From: Gnetum montanum
Taxonomy: Eukaryota; Streptophyta; Gnetopsida; Gnetales; Gnetaceae
DNA: 64,000 nucleotides
Reading direction: 5' to 3'
NCBI GenBank assembly: GCA_015680685.1
Contig: MNCI01002763.1
Span: 41,831-105,830 of the forward strand
This document shows positions 45,979-57,640 of this stretch, piece by piece. The translations under genes were made by a program, and so were the position numbers. Positions within the stretch are counted from its first letter, which is position 1; the number at the start of each line of letters is the position of its first letter. The notes beneath the pieces are model-generated. The model was given only the letters and a program-made list of their open reading frames with translations. It made no database searches and was not told where the DNA came from.

Positions 45979-46452
45979 ATGCCTCCAAAGATCCACACTG
46001 TCATGTTAATGCATGCACTATTTGATTGGATTAAGGTTAGTCACCTTCCTAGGAAAGGAACTAATCTTTGGAGTCCCCTAATCTATTTGAAAATTTCTAG
46101 GAATGAGCCATGTAAGGCTCTTTTGGACTTAAGTTTTGGTGTAAATTTGATTTTCCATGAGATGTACAAAGCCTAGAACCTGTCCCCTCTTAAGAAGAGC
46201 AACATCCATTTTGAATTGGCAGATCAATCCATCACTGTTCCTTTGGGACTGGTGGAGGACATTGTGACCACTATCTATGCATGGTCTTATCCTACCGATT
46301 TCTTGGTGATTCAAGTTTACAATTGTAAAAGGGACTTTCCAATCATTATGGGAAGAACTTGGCTAAGCATTATTGATGTACAACTAAACATTAGAGACCT
46401 TTCCTTGGAAATTTCCAAGGAAAATGACTTTGGAAAGATAGAGAGGAAGTGA
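45979..46452 (+). pseudogene. Aspartic protease of the plus element
   Basis: PCKALLDLSFGVNLI stands where Athila/Tat proteases have ALLDLGASVNL; the active-site Asp remains, but GAS is changed to SFG. Further on, VPLGLVEDIV, TDFLVIQV and FPIIMGRTWLSIIDVQLNI match the flap and the ILGRPFL end of the protease. One TAG splits the frame at 46174. Confidence 0.8.
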
Positions 46453-46758
46453 GTTCCATTCAATGCATATAGTGACACAAGGTGCAACTATGTGCAGAAA
46501 TTGTGGTTCATAAAATGTACATCTATCACAAAATGAAAATAGTGTGTAGATGTGACAAAAATTTAAAAATGCCTATATGTAGTAGTCATAAAGCAGAAGG
46601 GTACCTAGTGGATGATAGTTGATCTTGAAAGTAGTTCAACAATATGAATGGAACCAACTAAGAGCCTGAGTAGTGCCTATGTTAATGGCATGGACGAACT
46701 AGAGCAAGTTCATCACCAACTCTCCAATGTTGAACATGATGACACCAACTAAGAAGAG

Positions 46759-47870
46759 TTGGAAATCCCTGATAGCTTTAGGCAGGAGCCTGTAGAGTTG
46801 AAAACTCTGTTGGCCAAAATGAAATATGCTTTCCTAAAAAATGACAAGCTAGTTATAATAAATGCCAATCTTGCTCTTGAAGAAAAAGAGAAGCTATTGA
46901 AGGTGGTTAGCAAATGGCCTATAGCCTTTGCTTGGTCATATCATGAATTGATTGGAATTGATCCACAAATATGCCAGTACTGCATCTATACAGATGCCTC
47001 CATGAAGCTAAAGAGGTAGGGGCAATTGAAACCTAAACTGAATCATATTATCAAAGAGGAGATTGAAAAACTCCTCAAGGTGGAGTTCATTTATCCCATT
47101 ATGGATAGTGAATGGGTTAGCCCACTTATGATAGTGCCAAAGAAAGGTGGTAAGCAGAGGATTTGTATTGACTTTAGGCTTTTGAACGTGGTGACATACA
47201 AAAACCATTTTCCTTTATCATTTGTAGATCAAGTGTTAGACATCATCTTTAGGCATTGTTATTATAGCTTTTTGGATGGTTATAGTGGTTATAACTAGAT
47301 CTAGATTGCATCCAAGGATCAGGCCAAAACAACATTCATGAGTCCTTGGGGGACTTTTGCATACAAAAAGATGTTATTTAGTTTATGTAATGCCCCTACA
47401 ACCTTCTAACGCCTTGTCATGGGCATCTTTCAATAACAAATCGATAGCGGGATGGAGGTCTTCATGGATGACTTCTCCAGCTATGGGGTTACATTCAAGC
47501 AAGCCATTGACTACCTTGAGCAAGTGCTAAAAATGTATGTGGAGATTAACCTTTGGCTCAATTGGTAAAAGAGCCATTTAATGGTCTATAGGAGGACATT
47601 GTCTTGTGACATAGAATATCACAAGTAAGGATTGAGGTGGACCTTGAGAAAATGAGGGTCATCCAAGGAATTACCCACTAATTGGAAATTATCATAGATG
47701 TCTAGTCATTCCTTGGTCACACTGGCTACTACCGATGCTTCATAGAGAATTTCTCTAAGATCACAAAATTGTTGGTGGAGCTTACAAAGAAAGAGACTCC
47801 ATTTATCTACACCAAGGAATGTGAGAATGCATTCCAGCAACTTAAAAAAAAGTTTGTAGAAACTCCAATT
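46759..47870 (+). pseudogene. Reverse transcriptase of the plus element
   Basis: FIYPIMDSEWVSPLMIVPKKGG, RICIDFRLLNVVT and HFPLSFVDQVLD match the finger and palm start, with SFLDGYSGYN for the first catalytic Asp and MEVFMDDFSSYG (about 47450) for the YxDD box in its Athila/Tat form. Stops at 47017, 47296 and later break it. RNase H follows. Confidence 0.87.
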
Positions 47871-48270
47871 CTATGAGCACTTGATTGGTCCATATCATTT
47901 TATATCATGATGGATGCTTCCAATTATGCGTTGGGAGTCATGCTCACATAGCTGGATGACATGAAACATCTTTACTATATCCACTATGCAAGATAAAGCA
48001 TTGTGGGTACACAATTGAATTACACCATAATAGAGAAGGAATTGATGGTGGTGGTGTATGCCTTGGAGAAATTTAGGCTCTATGTGCTTGGGTATAAGAT
48101 GTTCATGCACACAGACCATAGTGCAATTTGGTTCCGTATGAATAAACCAATGATGAGCCCCTATTGTGTACAACGGCTAGTGATCTTACAAGAATTTGGT
48201 CTCACACTGGTAGATTGAAAAGGAACTAAGAACATGATCACTAACCACTTATCTTGATTGAGATGGGACA
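47871..48270 (+). pseudogene. RNase H of the plus element
   Basis: MMDASNYALGVML (first catalytic Asp), LNYTIIEKELMVVVYALEKFR (catalytic Glu) and MHTDHSAIWF (second Asp) lie in order, ending near KGTKNMITNHLS. Two stops interrupt it. It is the standard Ty3 RNase H between RT and integrase. Confidence 0.85.
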
Positions 48271-48394
48271 ACAAAGAGGAGGAGAGCCCACTTTTTGATT
48301 AGTTTTTTTGATGAACATCTCTTTGCTATTGCTATAAATGAACTAGTACAATGACATTCTCACCTACCTTCTTACCTAGGAGATGCCATAAGAG

Positions 48395-49693
48395 TTGGAC
48401 AACAAGAAGAAACAACAATCTCTTCACCAAGTAAAACACTTCATGAAGATCAATAGACATCTTTACAAGGTGTGCATTGATGGCTTACTTCATTGGTGTG
48501 TTTCTGATGTTGACCAACTACACATTCTCCAGGATGCTCATGAGGGTTCTTGTGGGGCCCATTATGCTAGAAGACACATGACTATTAAGATCCTGATGGT
48601 AGGGTATTATTGGCCAACGCTTGTTAGGGATGCTCACCAATTCATCCACTTTTGTAAATGCCACCAATGTGATGGTGGGATGATCACTTATATGGAGAGA
48701 TCTCAGCAATGGATCCAACCACTAGAACCCTTTGACATTTGGAACATTGACTTCATGGGTTCCTTTCCATTGATGCCAAATGGAAAGGTGTACATCATAG
48801 TCATTGTTGACTATTATACAAAATGGGAAAAAGTAGCAGCCATCACCAATTGTACATCTTCTACAACTACTTAGTTTGTACAACAAAATGTTATAAATAA
48901 GTTTGGGATGCCATGTGAAATGATTTCTAATAATGGTACTTATTTTACAGGCATCACATTTCCAAAACTCATGCAACGCTTAGGAGTAGAACATAAATTA
49001 ACAACACCCTACCATCCCCAAGTTAATGGTCAAGTAGAGATAACAAATGGGAAGATCACTACAATCTTAACCAGAATAGTTAGCAAATATAGGAGAGACT
49101 AGAGCACTAAACTTAATGATGTCCTTTAGTCCTATCACTTAACCTAGAAAGTCCCTATAGGCTATTCTCCCTATGAGCTAGTGTATAGTAAATTACCAAC
49201 TCTTCCTATTCAGTCTAAGCTTCATATCCTTTCAATAGCCTATTACCTTGAACTTGACCTAAGCCTAACATAAAAAGAAAGATTGATAAACCTCAATGTG
49301 CTAGATAAGAATCGATTGGTGGCCCTGTTATTGAATGAAGTGCACAAGGCATTCAAAAAACAATGCCATGACCTAAAAATAAGAAAGGTAAAATTTCAAT
49401 CAAGAGACAAGGTCCTTTATTGGAACCCCACACATGAGCCACAAAAAATTAAGTTCCAAACATTGTGGAAAGGGCCTTACTTCATCTATGAAACCTTTCC
49501 TTTTGGGGCCATGTTGATATGCAAACTTGAAATCTCAAATAAGACACTATTGGTCAACATGCAAAAAATTAAACCTTTTCATGAGCCTATGAAAGCCATT
49601 GGCTGCAACACCTCCTTGGATGGACAGGTGCACATAATTTTTCAGATCTCTTCCTTTGGACTTAGTCATGGGGGAGATGGCCATCCATGCTAG
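48395..49693 (+). pseudogene. Integrase of the plus element
   Basis: The zinc-binding region is HILQDAHEGSCG, LMVGYYWPTLVRDA, FCKCHQC. The core has WNIDFMGSF (first Asp), ISNNGTYFTG where the second catalytic residue is Asn instead of Asp, and YHPQVNGQVEITN (Glu). The C-terminal part has VKFQSRDKVLYWNPTH and FQTLWKGPYFIYETFPFGA. Stops at about 48873 and 49100-49270. The D-to-N change means the enzyme would be inactive even without stops. Confidence 0.87.
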
Positions 49694-50880
49694 TTCATAC
49701 AAAGTGGCTCCTTAATTTTTCATTTTTTCTTGTTTTTCACCATTTTTTGTTTTACACCATCTTTAGTACATTTTATATTGTATATTTTACAATTTCTTTT
49801 ATATTTTACTTTATTTTGGATTCTATTTTTCTTATGCTTTTCTTTTATGTTTTTTCTTATGTATGTTTTGTTTTTCCTTTGTTACCACCAAGACTAAGTG
49901 CAATTGTAGTTATTTTGTTGATGGTGGTTTGTACTATAATGTTATTCAATTACTAATGTTTAAATTCTATCTTTGAATTTTGGTATTGAAAAGACATGGC
50001 TTCTTTTTCATAAAATAGGAAGTGAGTCCATGTCATCCACCCATCCACAAACTCTATCATGTTCCTTGTTTTGGAAATATGAGGTTTCTTCCTTAATGAA
50101 ACTTTTAATGAACTTATGACCTTGGTAGTTTCCAAAATTGGAAAATATTAAATGGATAGACAAGGGTGTGACTTCAAGGGGACTTAATACTCTCTATATT
50201 TGCCTACCCGCTTGGGTGAATGAGTGTTTTCATGGATTTCTAACCATTTTGCTATCGACGAATAAGAGGAAGTTAAAGCCATTGCATGGTGTGGTTCCCA
50301 TCCAAAAATCATAAAAATATAAAATTTTAAAAAAATGATGGAAATTGAAAGCACACCCTATAGACTCAATAGTGGGCTATAAGCATTGGTTATGGGACTA
50401 GAAAGACATGTTTTTTTGTCATGGTGTTTAATTTTGTTGTCATGAACACCCACTTTTGTAATGATTACAATACACTTGGGCACTCAACATCGATGAGTTT
50501 TTTGTTTGTTTGTTGTGTGTCAATAAACTTTCAGCAACCATTAATCATCCATGTGATCCACAGACTCCTTAGTTTGAAGGCTTGCAAGGGCATTAAGGAC
50601 ATGAGCCTTCTATTGGGAGGATCCACTTGCATACCTCTTGGTTGGGCTAGTTAAGTTCCTTATCCTTAGGAATTTTTGTGATCAAATCCTTTGTGTGTCC
50701 CATCGATTGCATCCAACTGTGCACTCCTTCAAATTCATTCTGCAACTCAAAACTCCTTTAAATGATATATCTAGTCCTCTTCCACTATTTCATCATGTTC
50801 ATGGCATTTTTGGATCTCGAACAACATTAATATCATCCTCAAACTCCTTTTTATCCTCATTTTTAGTATGGAAAACTTTG
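49694..50880 (+). other. Spacer between pol and the third ORF, T-rich start
   Basis: The first 170 bp after pol are extremely T-rich (short hydrophobic frames there are a by-product). The same arrangement follows pol of the minus element. The rest holds no recognised gene. Confidence 0.5.
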
Positions 50881-50889
50881 GTTGTAGGT

Positions 50890-51010
50890 TAGGTTGAAGG
50901 GATCTTATCGATGGAGCCACCACATCAACGCAAGCTTGTTGATGGTATCTCATCGATGCAATACAAAACCTCTATATATACATGACCATAATTAGCATGT
51001 TTTCAAATTT
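50890..51010 (+). promoter_or_regulatory. U3-like hairpin and TATA box ahead of the third ORF (plus element)
   Basis: GGGATCTTATCGATG recalls GGATCCTATCGATG in the LTR U3 (42510-42525). CATCAAC (50923-50929) and GTTGATG (50938-50944) form a hairpin, with ATCGATGGAG and CTCATCGAT outside it. TCTATATATACATG follows at 50971-50984. A GT-AG-type donor-like CAAAG|GTAAGC lies near 51125. Confidence 0.45.
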
Positions 51011-51389
51011 GAGCTCAAACAAGGGGGGAGCTTTTTCATTTTCCCAAGCCTAGAACCTTTCAAAGCCCATAGCTTTAAAATCATTTGTCTAATTATTTTC
51101 GTTCTTCAGTCTTGCAGCTACCAAAGGTAAGCTCTACATCGTGGAGGCCACAAATCCTTAGGTTTTGATGAAAAATTTTTCTAACTCCCACAAGGGTTTA
51201 ATGAAGAAAGTAATGTTAAAATCATCAATTTATGAAAGTTAAACTCTTCCAACACACTTTGGTAGCCATATAATCTAATAATATCAACATAATATTAAAA
51301 TAATCAATCTACCATGGTCACAATTTAGCCAAGTGTAACTAACCAGTGAGATCAGGTACCTAAACATTAAAAGTTACACATCACATGCT

Positions 51390-54250
51390 AATCCTTGGTT
51401 CTATTGTGATCATAGATTGCATCGAAGGAAAAGCACACATAGGAAGGAGGACCATCCCAACCAAAGAGCAAATGACAAGGGGCCAAGAATAGCCCTAGGA
51501 GTAGGTAATAGACACCCATGCAATGGGACCTCTTCGAGAGGAGCACGAAGTGGAGTCTATCAAATAGATTTCCGAAGTGACTGCAATTGAACAATCTCAT
51601 GGAGATGAGGCACTTGGGGCAAGACTAAATCTTGAGCTCACCTTGATAGAGGCTTTCCTTAACCAAATTGCATCCAAGGAGGTTCAAAAATCTATTCTTT
51701 AGAAGCTAAACTTTGGAACCTTCTTGGAGTTTGCTCCTTCATAAGTCAAGATGCAAATTTAGAACTCTCTCATGTGGTCCATCATCACTTTCAACTGGAA
51801 ATGGTACATGGGGAAGGCATATCTTTTTTGGAACAATAGGTAGGCCACTACCATAGTCAAAATCAAGGACATAACTATGTCCTACTCGATGAAAAAAATC
51901 TCTTAGGCCCTTGGGTTGCTTAAAATTGGGGCCACTCTAGTTGAAATTTCAACATAGGTAGATCTAAGTGTTAAGAAAGAATAGACATAGTGATGCCATG
52001 GATTAGATCACAAAGAGTTTGATGCACTCACAGCAGTAGAACACACTTATCTCAAAATTGTGGCCTTTCACCTGAACCCAATGGTGAGGCCTAGTAAGAT
52101 CACAACTTTTTCTACCCATGTGTGTGCTACTTTAAGTGGAAGATTACACATCAACCTTCCATAACTAATTTATCTTGAGATAGAGAAATTCTTCAAGGAA
52201 AATGAATGTGGAAGAAAGAAAATTTCCTTTCCATGCCTTATCAGAAAATTATGTAAGAGGGGAGGCATATCTCACTACACAAATGATGCAGTTCATCATG
52301 ATCTGTTTGCTTCTTGGATAGAAATGATGAAATATAAAGTACATGTGAAGGTAGTCCAACAAGAGGAGTAGCAACCACCACCTCCACCACCCACTCATGA
52401 AACAATGTCGAAGGTTGCACTACCATTGAGCAGATGTGTGAACTTTTTGAGTAACTCCTACAGTAGTAGTAGGTAGGAACAAGTGGTGGTGATCCATTTG
52501 TGTACTGACTATCCATGAGCCACCTCAACGAAGTGGCCTGAACCATAAGTTAGATGGAGGGTGGTGGACCAATATTTTTTGCCTAATGCATGTAGGTGCC
52601 CACAAGTCAAATCTGAGTGCCTAAGAGGTAATAGTGTCCATCTCATAACAATAGAAATTCCTAGAAATCCCTAGAAATATCACTATCTTTTTGGTGCATT
52701 TGGAGGAGGGTGAGGGGGCTACCATCCTAATGATGTAGCATCAAGGATAGGAGACGGTAGTAGAAGTGGTTGCTGATCAAGTGGCTAAGGCCCTTAATGC
52801 TCTGGTGGCATTTGTACCAGACATTGCTACACTTAGACATGTGTAGATTTCCCCTAGAATTGTAAGTGGAAGATTAAGTGCAGCCCAGCATGAGGAATTG
52901 TTGGACTAACTAGTGGGAATCATGCAATTGATTTTGGATGTCTTTGACCTTCTAGATACCATCATTGGTACCTAGTCAAAGCTTCTCAAGGCAAGGGGTA
53001 AGTGAATCACCATGGAGAAGCAACACAAAACAACCAAAGTAGAAAACTAATGCTTGGCTGCAGAGGTTGCTAAACTTAGAGCCCACCTTGCTTATCTTGC
53101 ACTCCTCAACCAAGTAGTCAAGTGAGATGAAGCTTTCTAGTAGCTTCAAGTCAAGCTCAAAGAGGCTGAGTACACTAAGGAGTTAATAGTCTTTGACTAG
53201 TCCTTGGCCAATACCACAATGTATAACATTCAAAAGAACTTGGTCTAGACTCACTAGGAGAATGAACATCTGACTGTTGAAAATCATCACCTACGAAATG
53301 TTGATGCACAGAAGCAACAAATGTTTGAATTCATCCATCAATAACAAGAGCAACTTGCTAGGGTAAACACTAAACTAAGGAGCTTGGTAGCAAAAAATTG
53401 AAATCTCTTAATGGAGGAGGTGCATGCCCTTCACCATAAGTCTGCAATAGAGATCGACACCTAGAAGAATGAGGCCCTCAAATTTGAGAGGGTCAAGAAC
53501 CATTATAGGGATGGGGTTGGCTTGCAGAACTAAATTAATGAAAAACATATCCAACTGGTGAGGGTGAAGGTGAATGAGGTCCTCTAGCAACTATAGCAAG
53601 GAGGCAATATTTGGTAGCCCATCTTTGATGGACTAACCGAATACAACAAAGCAGAAATTCACATGAAGGAGATGCAGATTAAGGAAATGAATGAATGCAT
53701 GGAACTTGCCAGTTTCTAATATGCAAACATGACAATGTTGACTGCTAGAAGGCTATAGTTAGAGTTGGAGAAGTAGGTAGCCAACTCATGCTTATTGTAT
53801 GAGGTTGAGTTTAAACATCATAAAGAGACCAAATAGAAGCTTGAGGCTGCAAATGCTGAATTGGACATTCTCAAGGAGTGATTCATTGATTAGAGATCAA
53901 TTGTTGAGAACTTGAACAAGAGATTTAATGACTGGTAGGAGCTGTAGAATAATATCAAGGCATTTTATGTGAAACAAAAGTAATTCATAGCCTGGTTCAT
54001 CAATGTCAAGGAGTTGTTCCCCACAATTCTCTATCCATGGGATATTTCCATTCTGGTCCACATTGGTGAAGTAGTGTGAACCGAGAATGATTCCTAGAGT
54101 AAGGAGGAGAAGATAAATACATTATTGGATGCCTTTCATCTTCCACCAATAGTTGCAGCTATAGCACAACAACCATAACCACAACCTCCACAATAACCAC
54201 TACATGCTCTGGAAGGTGGGAAGGTCCTTAGGTGCCTCAGGAAGCTCCAC
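51390..54250 (+). pseudogene. Third ORF of the plus element
   Basis: Plus-strand coding remnant matching the third ORFs at 1-2001 and 40.6-37.6 kb: KLNFGTFLEFAPS near 51700, a WKWYMGKAYLFW block, then ISFPCLIRKLCKRGGISHYT (about 52225-52280). After a proline run (PPPPPPTHE) comes a K/E/Q-rich region to about 54000, likely coiled coil, and a proline/glutamine-rich tail. Many stops. No gag, pol or envelope-like membrane segments were seen in it. Confidence 0.7.
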
Positions 54251-54515
54251 TTCCTAGGACTGTTTGATCTTCTTCTTCATTTTCAAGCCACTAGAGGGGT
54301 TGTGTTAATTTTTTTGTCATGGTGTTGAATTTTGTTATCATGAATACCCTATTTTGTAATGATCATAAATATATACACTTGGGGTACTCAATGTCAATGA
54401 GTTATTTGTTTGTTTATTATGTGTTAGTTAAGTTAGTTAATAATCCCATACCTTCCTAAGATTTTGTAAAGAACTTGTTCTTCCTTTTTTTCACTCGAGG
54501 ATGAGCTCTCATTTA

Positions 54516-54527
54516 GTCATGGAGGTA
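54516..54527 (+). other. Polypurine-tract-like site of the plus element
   Basis: GTCATGGAGGTA immediately before the 3' LTR start TGATGAATATTG. Confidence 0.6.
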
Positions 54528-55562
54528 TGATGAATATTGCATCATTGGACCACATTGATGGGATGTTGTCGACGTAACCCTGTCAACAAGATCCCATCCT
54601 AAACATGTTGTCATGCTACTAAGCTACCGAGCGTTAGGCACTACTAGGATTACCAAGTGTAATATATGCTCAAAGTGGTTGTACTTATGTTTGTTATTAA
54701 ATTGATATTAATTACTGAATTAAAATTCATTAAAGTAAAATGCATGAATAATAAATGCATAGGAAAAACATTAATCTATTGCAAGTGCTACAAGGTTTGA
54801 TTAGAAAATCTCGTCCTTATTATCATTCACATTGAGGTGCTTAGGTACATCAGTGCTCAAATAAAGATCCATACACTTCTTTGACTAATATTGCAAGCAC
54901 TTAGAAAATATTCTAAGTCTAGAGAAAAAAAAGTTGTAAGAGCTTCACTATAAACAATGGAAGAAGTGCCATAAATGTGGTGGGTATATGCACATTTATA
55001 AGTGATGATAGGGTGCTACGTCGACAAGTACTTATCAACATAGGAAACCCTATCAAATATCAAAAATGCTACACAAGATGTATACAATGATGATCAGATC
55101 ATATGAACAGTGTATATCCTTTTCAATGAAGACATCATAGGTGGATTTAAATATGATCAAATCATATTTGGCTTCAATTTCATAGGGCTTATAGGATCAG
55201 CCTGGTAGATACTCCTTGGTATGATACTGGTTTTGGCCTAATGGTTCCCCTTTGTGTTCCCTTCACCTTTTTAAAGCCAAATCTTGGTTTCATGTGCAAA
55301 AATTCCAACTCTCTACTTTAGCTTCTAGTACTTAGGTGAATCTAGTAAAAAAGACAAAATGATAAAAATCATGTGCATCAGTAACACTAACCATACTTTT
55401 GCATTTCATAAGTAAAACTAGGAAGACAATGGTCACATCCTTGATATTCACTTACTAGACCTAGTTTACTTGGAGAGCTAAAGTCTACGAAATTTGACTA
55501 GATTGCTCAGTGAATGCTAGTGATTCATATGGTTGGGCATAAGGATTTCTCACCACTCATCA
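54528..55562 (+). mobile_element. 3' LTR of the plus element, internally rearranged
   Basis: 1,035 bp against 822 bp for the 5' LTR. 54528 to about 54593 matches the 5' LTR start directly. About 54594-55070 matches 42520-42975 in reverse. About 55070-55315 has no visible match in the 5' LTR. About 55316-55562 again matches 43062-43298 directly and ends CACTCATCA. So the centre is inverted and about 200 bp are foreign or diverged. Confidence 0.75.
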
Positions 55563-55567
55563 CTCTC
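55563..55567. other. Target duplication of the plus element, right (CTCTC)
   Basis: Counterpart of CTTCC at 42472-42476, with two differences. Confidence 0.6.
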
Positions 55568-56300
55568 AAAGCATTTGAAACTTGATCTTTTGTTAAACAT
55601 GATTGGGGTTATAATAGAGTACCTTGTCACTTAGTTGTATTAATACTTATCTGATACGAGCATCATGCCTATGGTTGGTGTGGATATTATGGATCTCATT
55701 GCTCATGAGTGCTACTGCCTAGTCTCTNATATAATCTTTTATTTATGCTGCCTTTGCCCACTCAGTGTAGTAATCCATAGTCACAATTATATAGGCTTTT
55801 TCATTTGAAATTGGTATGATAGGGCCCATAAAATCAATTCGCCATATATCGAGTGGTTCTAGTAGCTATATCTAATGCTGCGGTCCTTCATTCTTTTTTA
55901 TTATTTCTACATCTGTTTGGCACCTCTCATAAGACTGTGTAAATGTTTGGGCATCTTGAAATAAGGTAGGCCAAAAGTAGCCTACCATCATCAGTTTCAA
56001 TGTCATCCTACATCCTACATATTGGCCTTTGCATGGGCCTTCATGCGCATCTTGTAGGATCCGTAGTTGATCACATTTTGGTATGCACCTTTGGACTAAC
56101 CCATCTACATAGATCTTGTAAAGATATCCATTTATTTCAATGTATCTTTTCACCTTGTGAAGGAATTTCTCTTTCTGTTTCTTACTCCATTCCATAGGGA
56201 GCTCTTGTGCTATTAGATAATTTAGATAATTAGTTTTCCATGAAATTCCTATTAAGTCCACAACCATCATAATTTTAGTAAATAGATCTTATTAGGGAAT
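55568..56300 (-). pseudogene. Integrase of the minus element, N-terminal and core part with an internal deletion
   Basis: Minus-strand frame 56270-55872 has QLRILQDAHEGPCKGQYVG, LMMVGYFWPTLFQDA and YERCQTD (zinc-binding region), then PLDIWRIDFMGP and AYIIVTMDYYTEWAKAA. Right after that, at the ambiguous base N at 55728, it jumps to AVALMSNEIHN and DKVLYYNPNHV-QKIKFQML, which in the plus element lie about 480 bp further on. So most of the catalytic core is missing. The C-terminal end continues at 42471. Confidence 0.82.
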
Positions 56301-56720
56301 TAGTCTAACAAAGGTTCTATATGGTCTTGAAAATCTCATCTAAGTCTCAACAAGTGATCAACTACAACAATTTTTGTACCCTTCTTGTCGATCATTGTTA
56401 TGTCAAATCCTTGCAAGATAATGAGCCATCTAAGCACTTGAGGACTAACTATTGGTTTGTTGATAAGAAAATGGATGGCACTATGATTAGTGTGGATGAA
56501 GATTGGGTACCCAACCACATAATCTCTGAACTTTTCAAGTGTGTACACCATTGCCATTAGCTCCTTTTTTGTTGTGGTGTAGTTAAGTTGTGCCTCTATG
56601 ATGCTTCTACTAGTGCAATGAATATAGTATGTCCTTTTTTGATCGTCTAGCTATGTCAATACTACACCTAGTGCATAGTTCAAAGCATTGATTATGATAT
56701 TAAAAGGCTTGAACCAATCT
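56301..56720 (-). pseudogene. RNase H of the minus element
   Basis: The frame 56557-56336 reads MAMVYTLEKFRDYVVGYPIF and HTNHSAIHFLINKP, with ALRWLIILQGFDITMIDKKG-like continuation. It matches the plus element's RNase H, with the second catalytic Asp changed to Asn (HTNH instead of HTDH). The N-terminal part with LGVVLT lies near 56660. Confidence 0.8.
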
Positions 56721-57640
56721 AGAGCTCATAGGATTGGTGTATCAATTAACTTCTGTTTCAAGGTGTCAAAGGCCTTTTTGCATGACTCAGTCCACTAAAA
56801 GGATGCATCCTTCTTAGTTAATTTAACTAACAATTTTGCAATCTTGGAAAAATTTTCTATGAACCTTCTATAATACATCATATGCCCCAAAAATGATTGA
56901 ACATCCTTGATGTTTTTGGGCCTTTGGATGATATTCTGTATGACTCAAACTTTGTCAGGATCCATCTCTATTCCTTTCTATGAAATTTTGTTCCCTAAGA
57001 CAATCCCATTTTGGACCATAAGGTGGCTTTTCTTACCAGTTGAGCTTTAGATTAGTATCTACACATCTCTTCAACACCTACTCAAGATGGTCTAGTGCTT
57101 GTTTAAATTCCATCTCGTACATTGAAAAGTCATCCATGAATACATCAACACCATTTCCTATTTGTTTTCGGAAGATGCTAAGTACAAGTCTCTAGAAGAT
57201 AGGTGGGTCATTGAAAAGGATTAAAGACATATTCTTGTAGGCAAATGTTCCCCATGGACTAGTGAGCAACATCTTCTCTTGGTCCTTAGGTGTGATGCCG
57301 ATCTACTTATATTTGCTATACTTATCTAGAAAACTATAGTACTCTTATTCTACAATAGTATCTAGGACTTGGTCAAGAAATGGTAGAGGAAAATGATTCT
57401 TAAATTTGGTAAAATTTAATAATTTGAATTCGATGCACACTTGCCACTTGCCTCCCTTCTTTGGAACTATCACCAAAGGATTGATCCATTCACTATCCAT
57501 AATGAGATATATGATTTGGACCTTTAGTAAGTTTTCTAACTCCTTCTTGACTACCTTTTTAAGTTTTGGGTTTATCCTTCTTTGTGATTGGTGTCATGGT
57601 TTTATTGTTGGATCAATATATATCTGATGTTAATAAATTC
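56721..57640 (-). pseudogene. Reverse transcriptase of the minus element
   Basis: On the minus strand a VDVFMDDFSMYE-like YxDD box lies near 57145-57110, the SPWGTFAYKNM block near 57260-57225 and VPKKGGKWQVCIEFKLL near 57475-57420, in the same order as in the plus element. Frames are broken by stops throughout. Confidence 0.78.

Larger units (their letters stand above)
42477..55562 (+). mobile_element. Family-2 Athila/Tat-like Ty3 element, plus strand, inserted in the minus element
   Basis: 13,086 bp from the 5' LTR start TAATGAATCATG to the 3' LTR end CACTCATCA. Contains primer-binding site, gag, protease, RT, RNase H, integrase, a T-rich spacer, a U3-like internal region and a third ORF, then a polypurine-like tract. 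All genes have stops. The 3' LTR is rearranged (see its entry). Position inside the integrase of the minus element dates it after that element. Confidence 0.85.

Noticed and set aside
49687-49956. 89-codon hydrophobic frame, possible membrane or envelope-like protein
   Set aside because: Caused by the T-rich tract after pol; the same tract after pol of the other element does not keep a frame.
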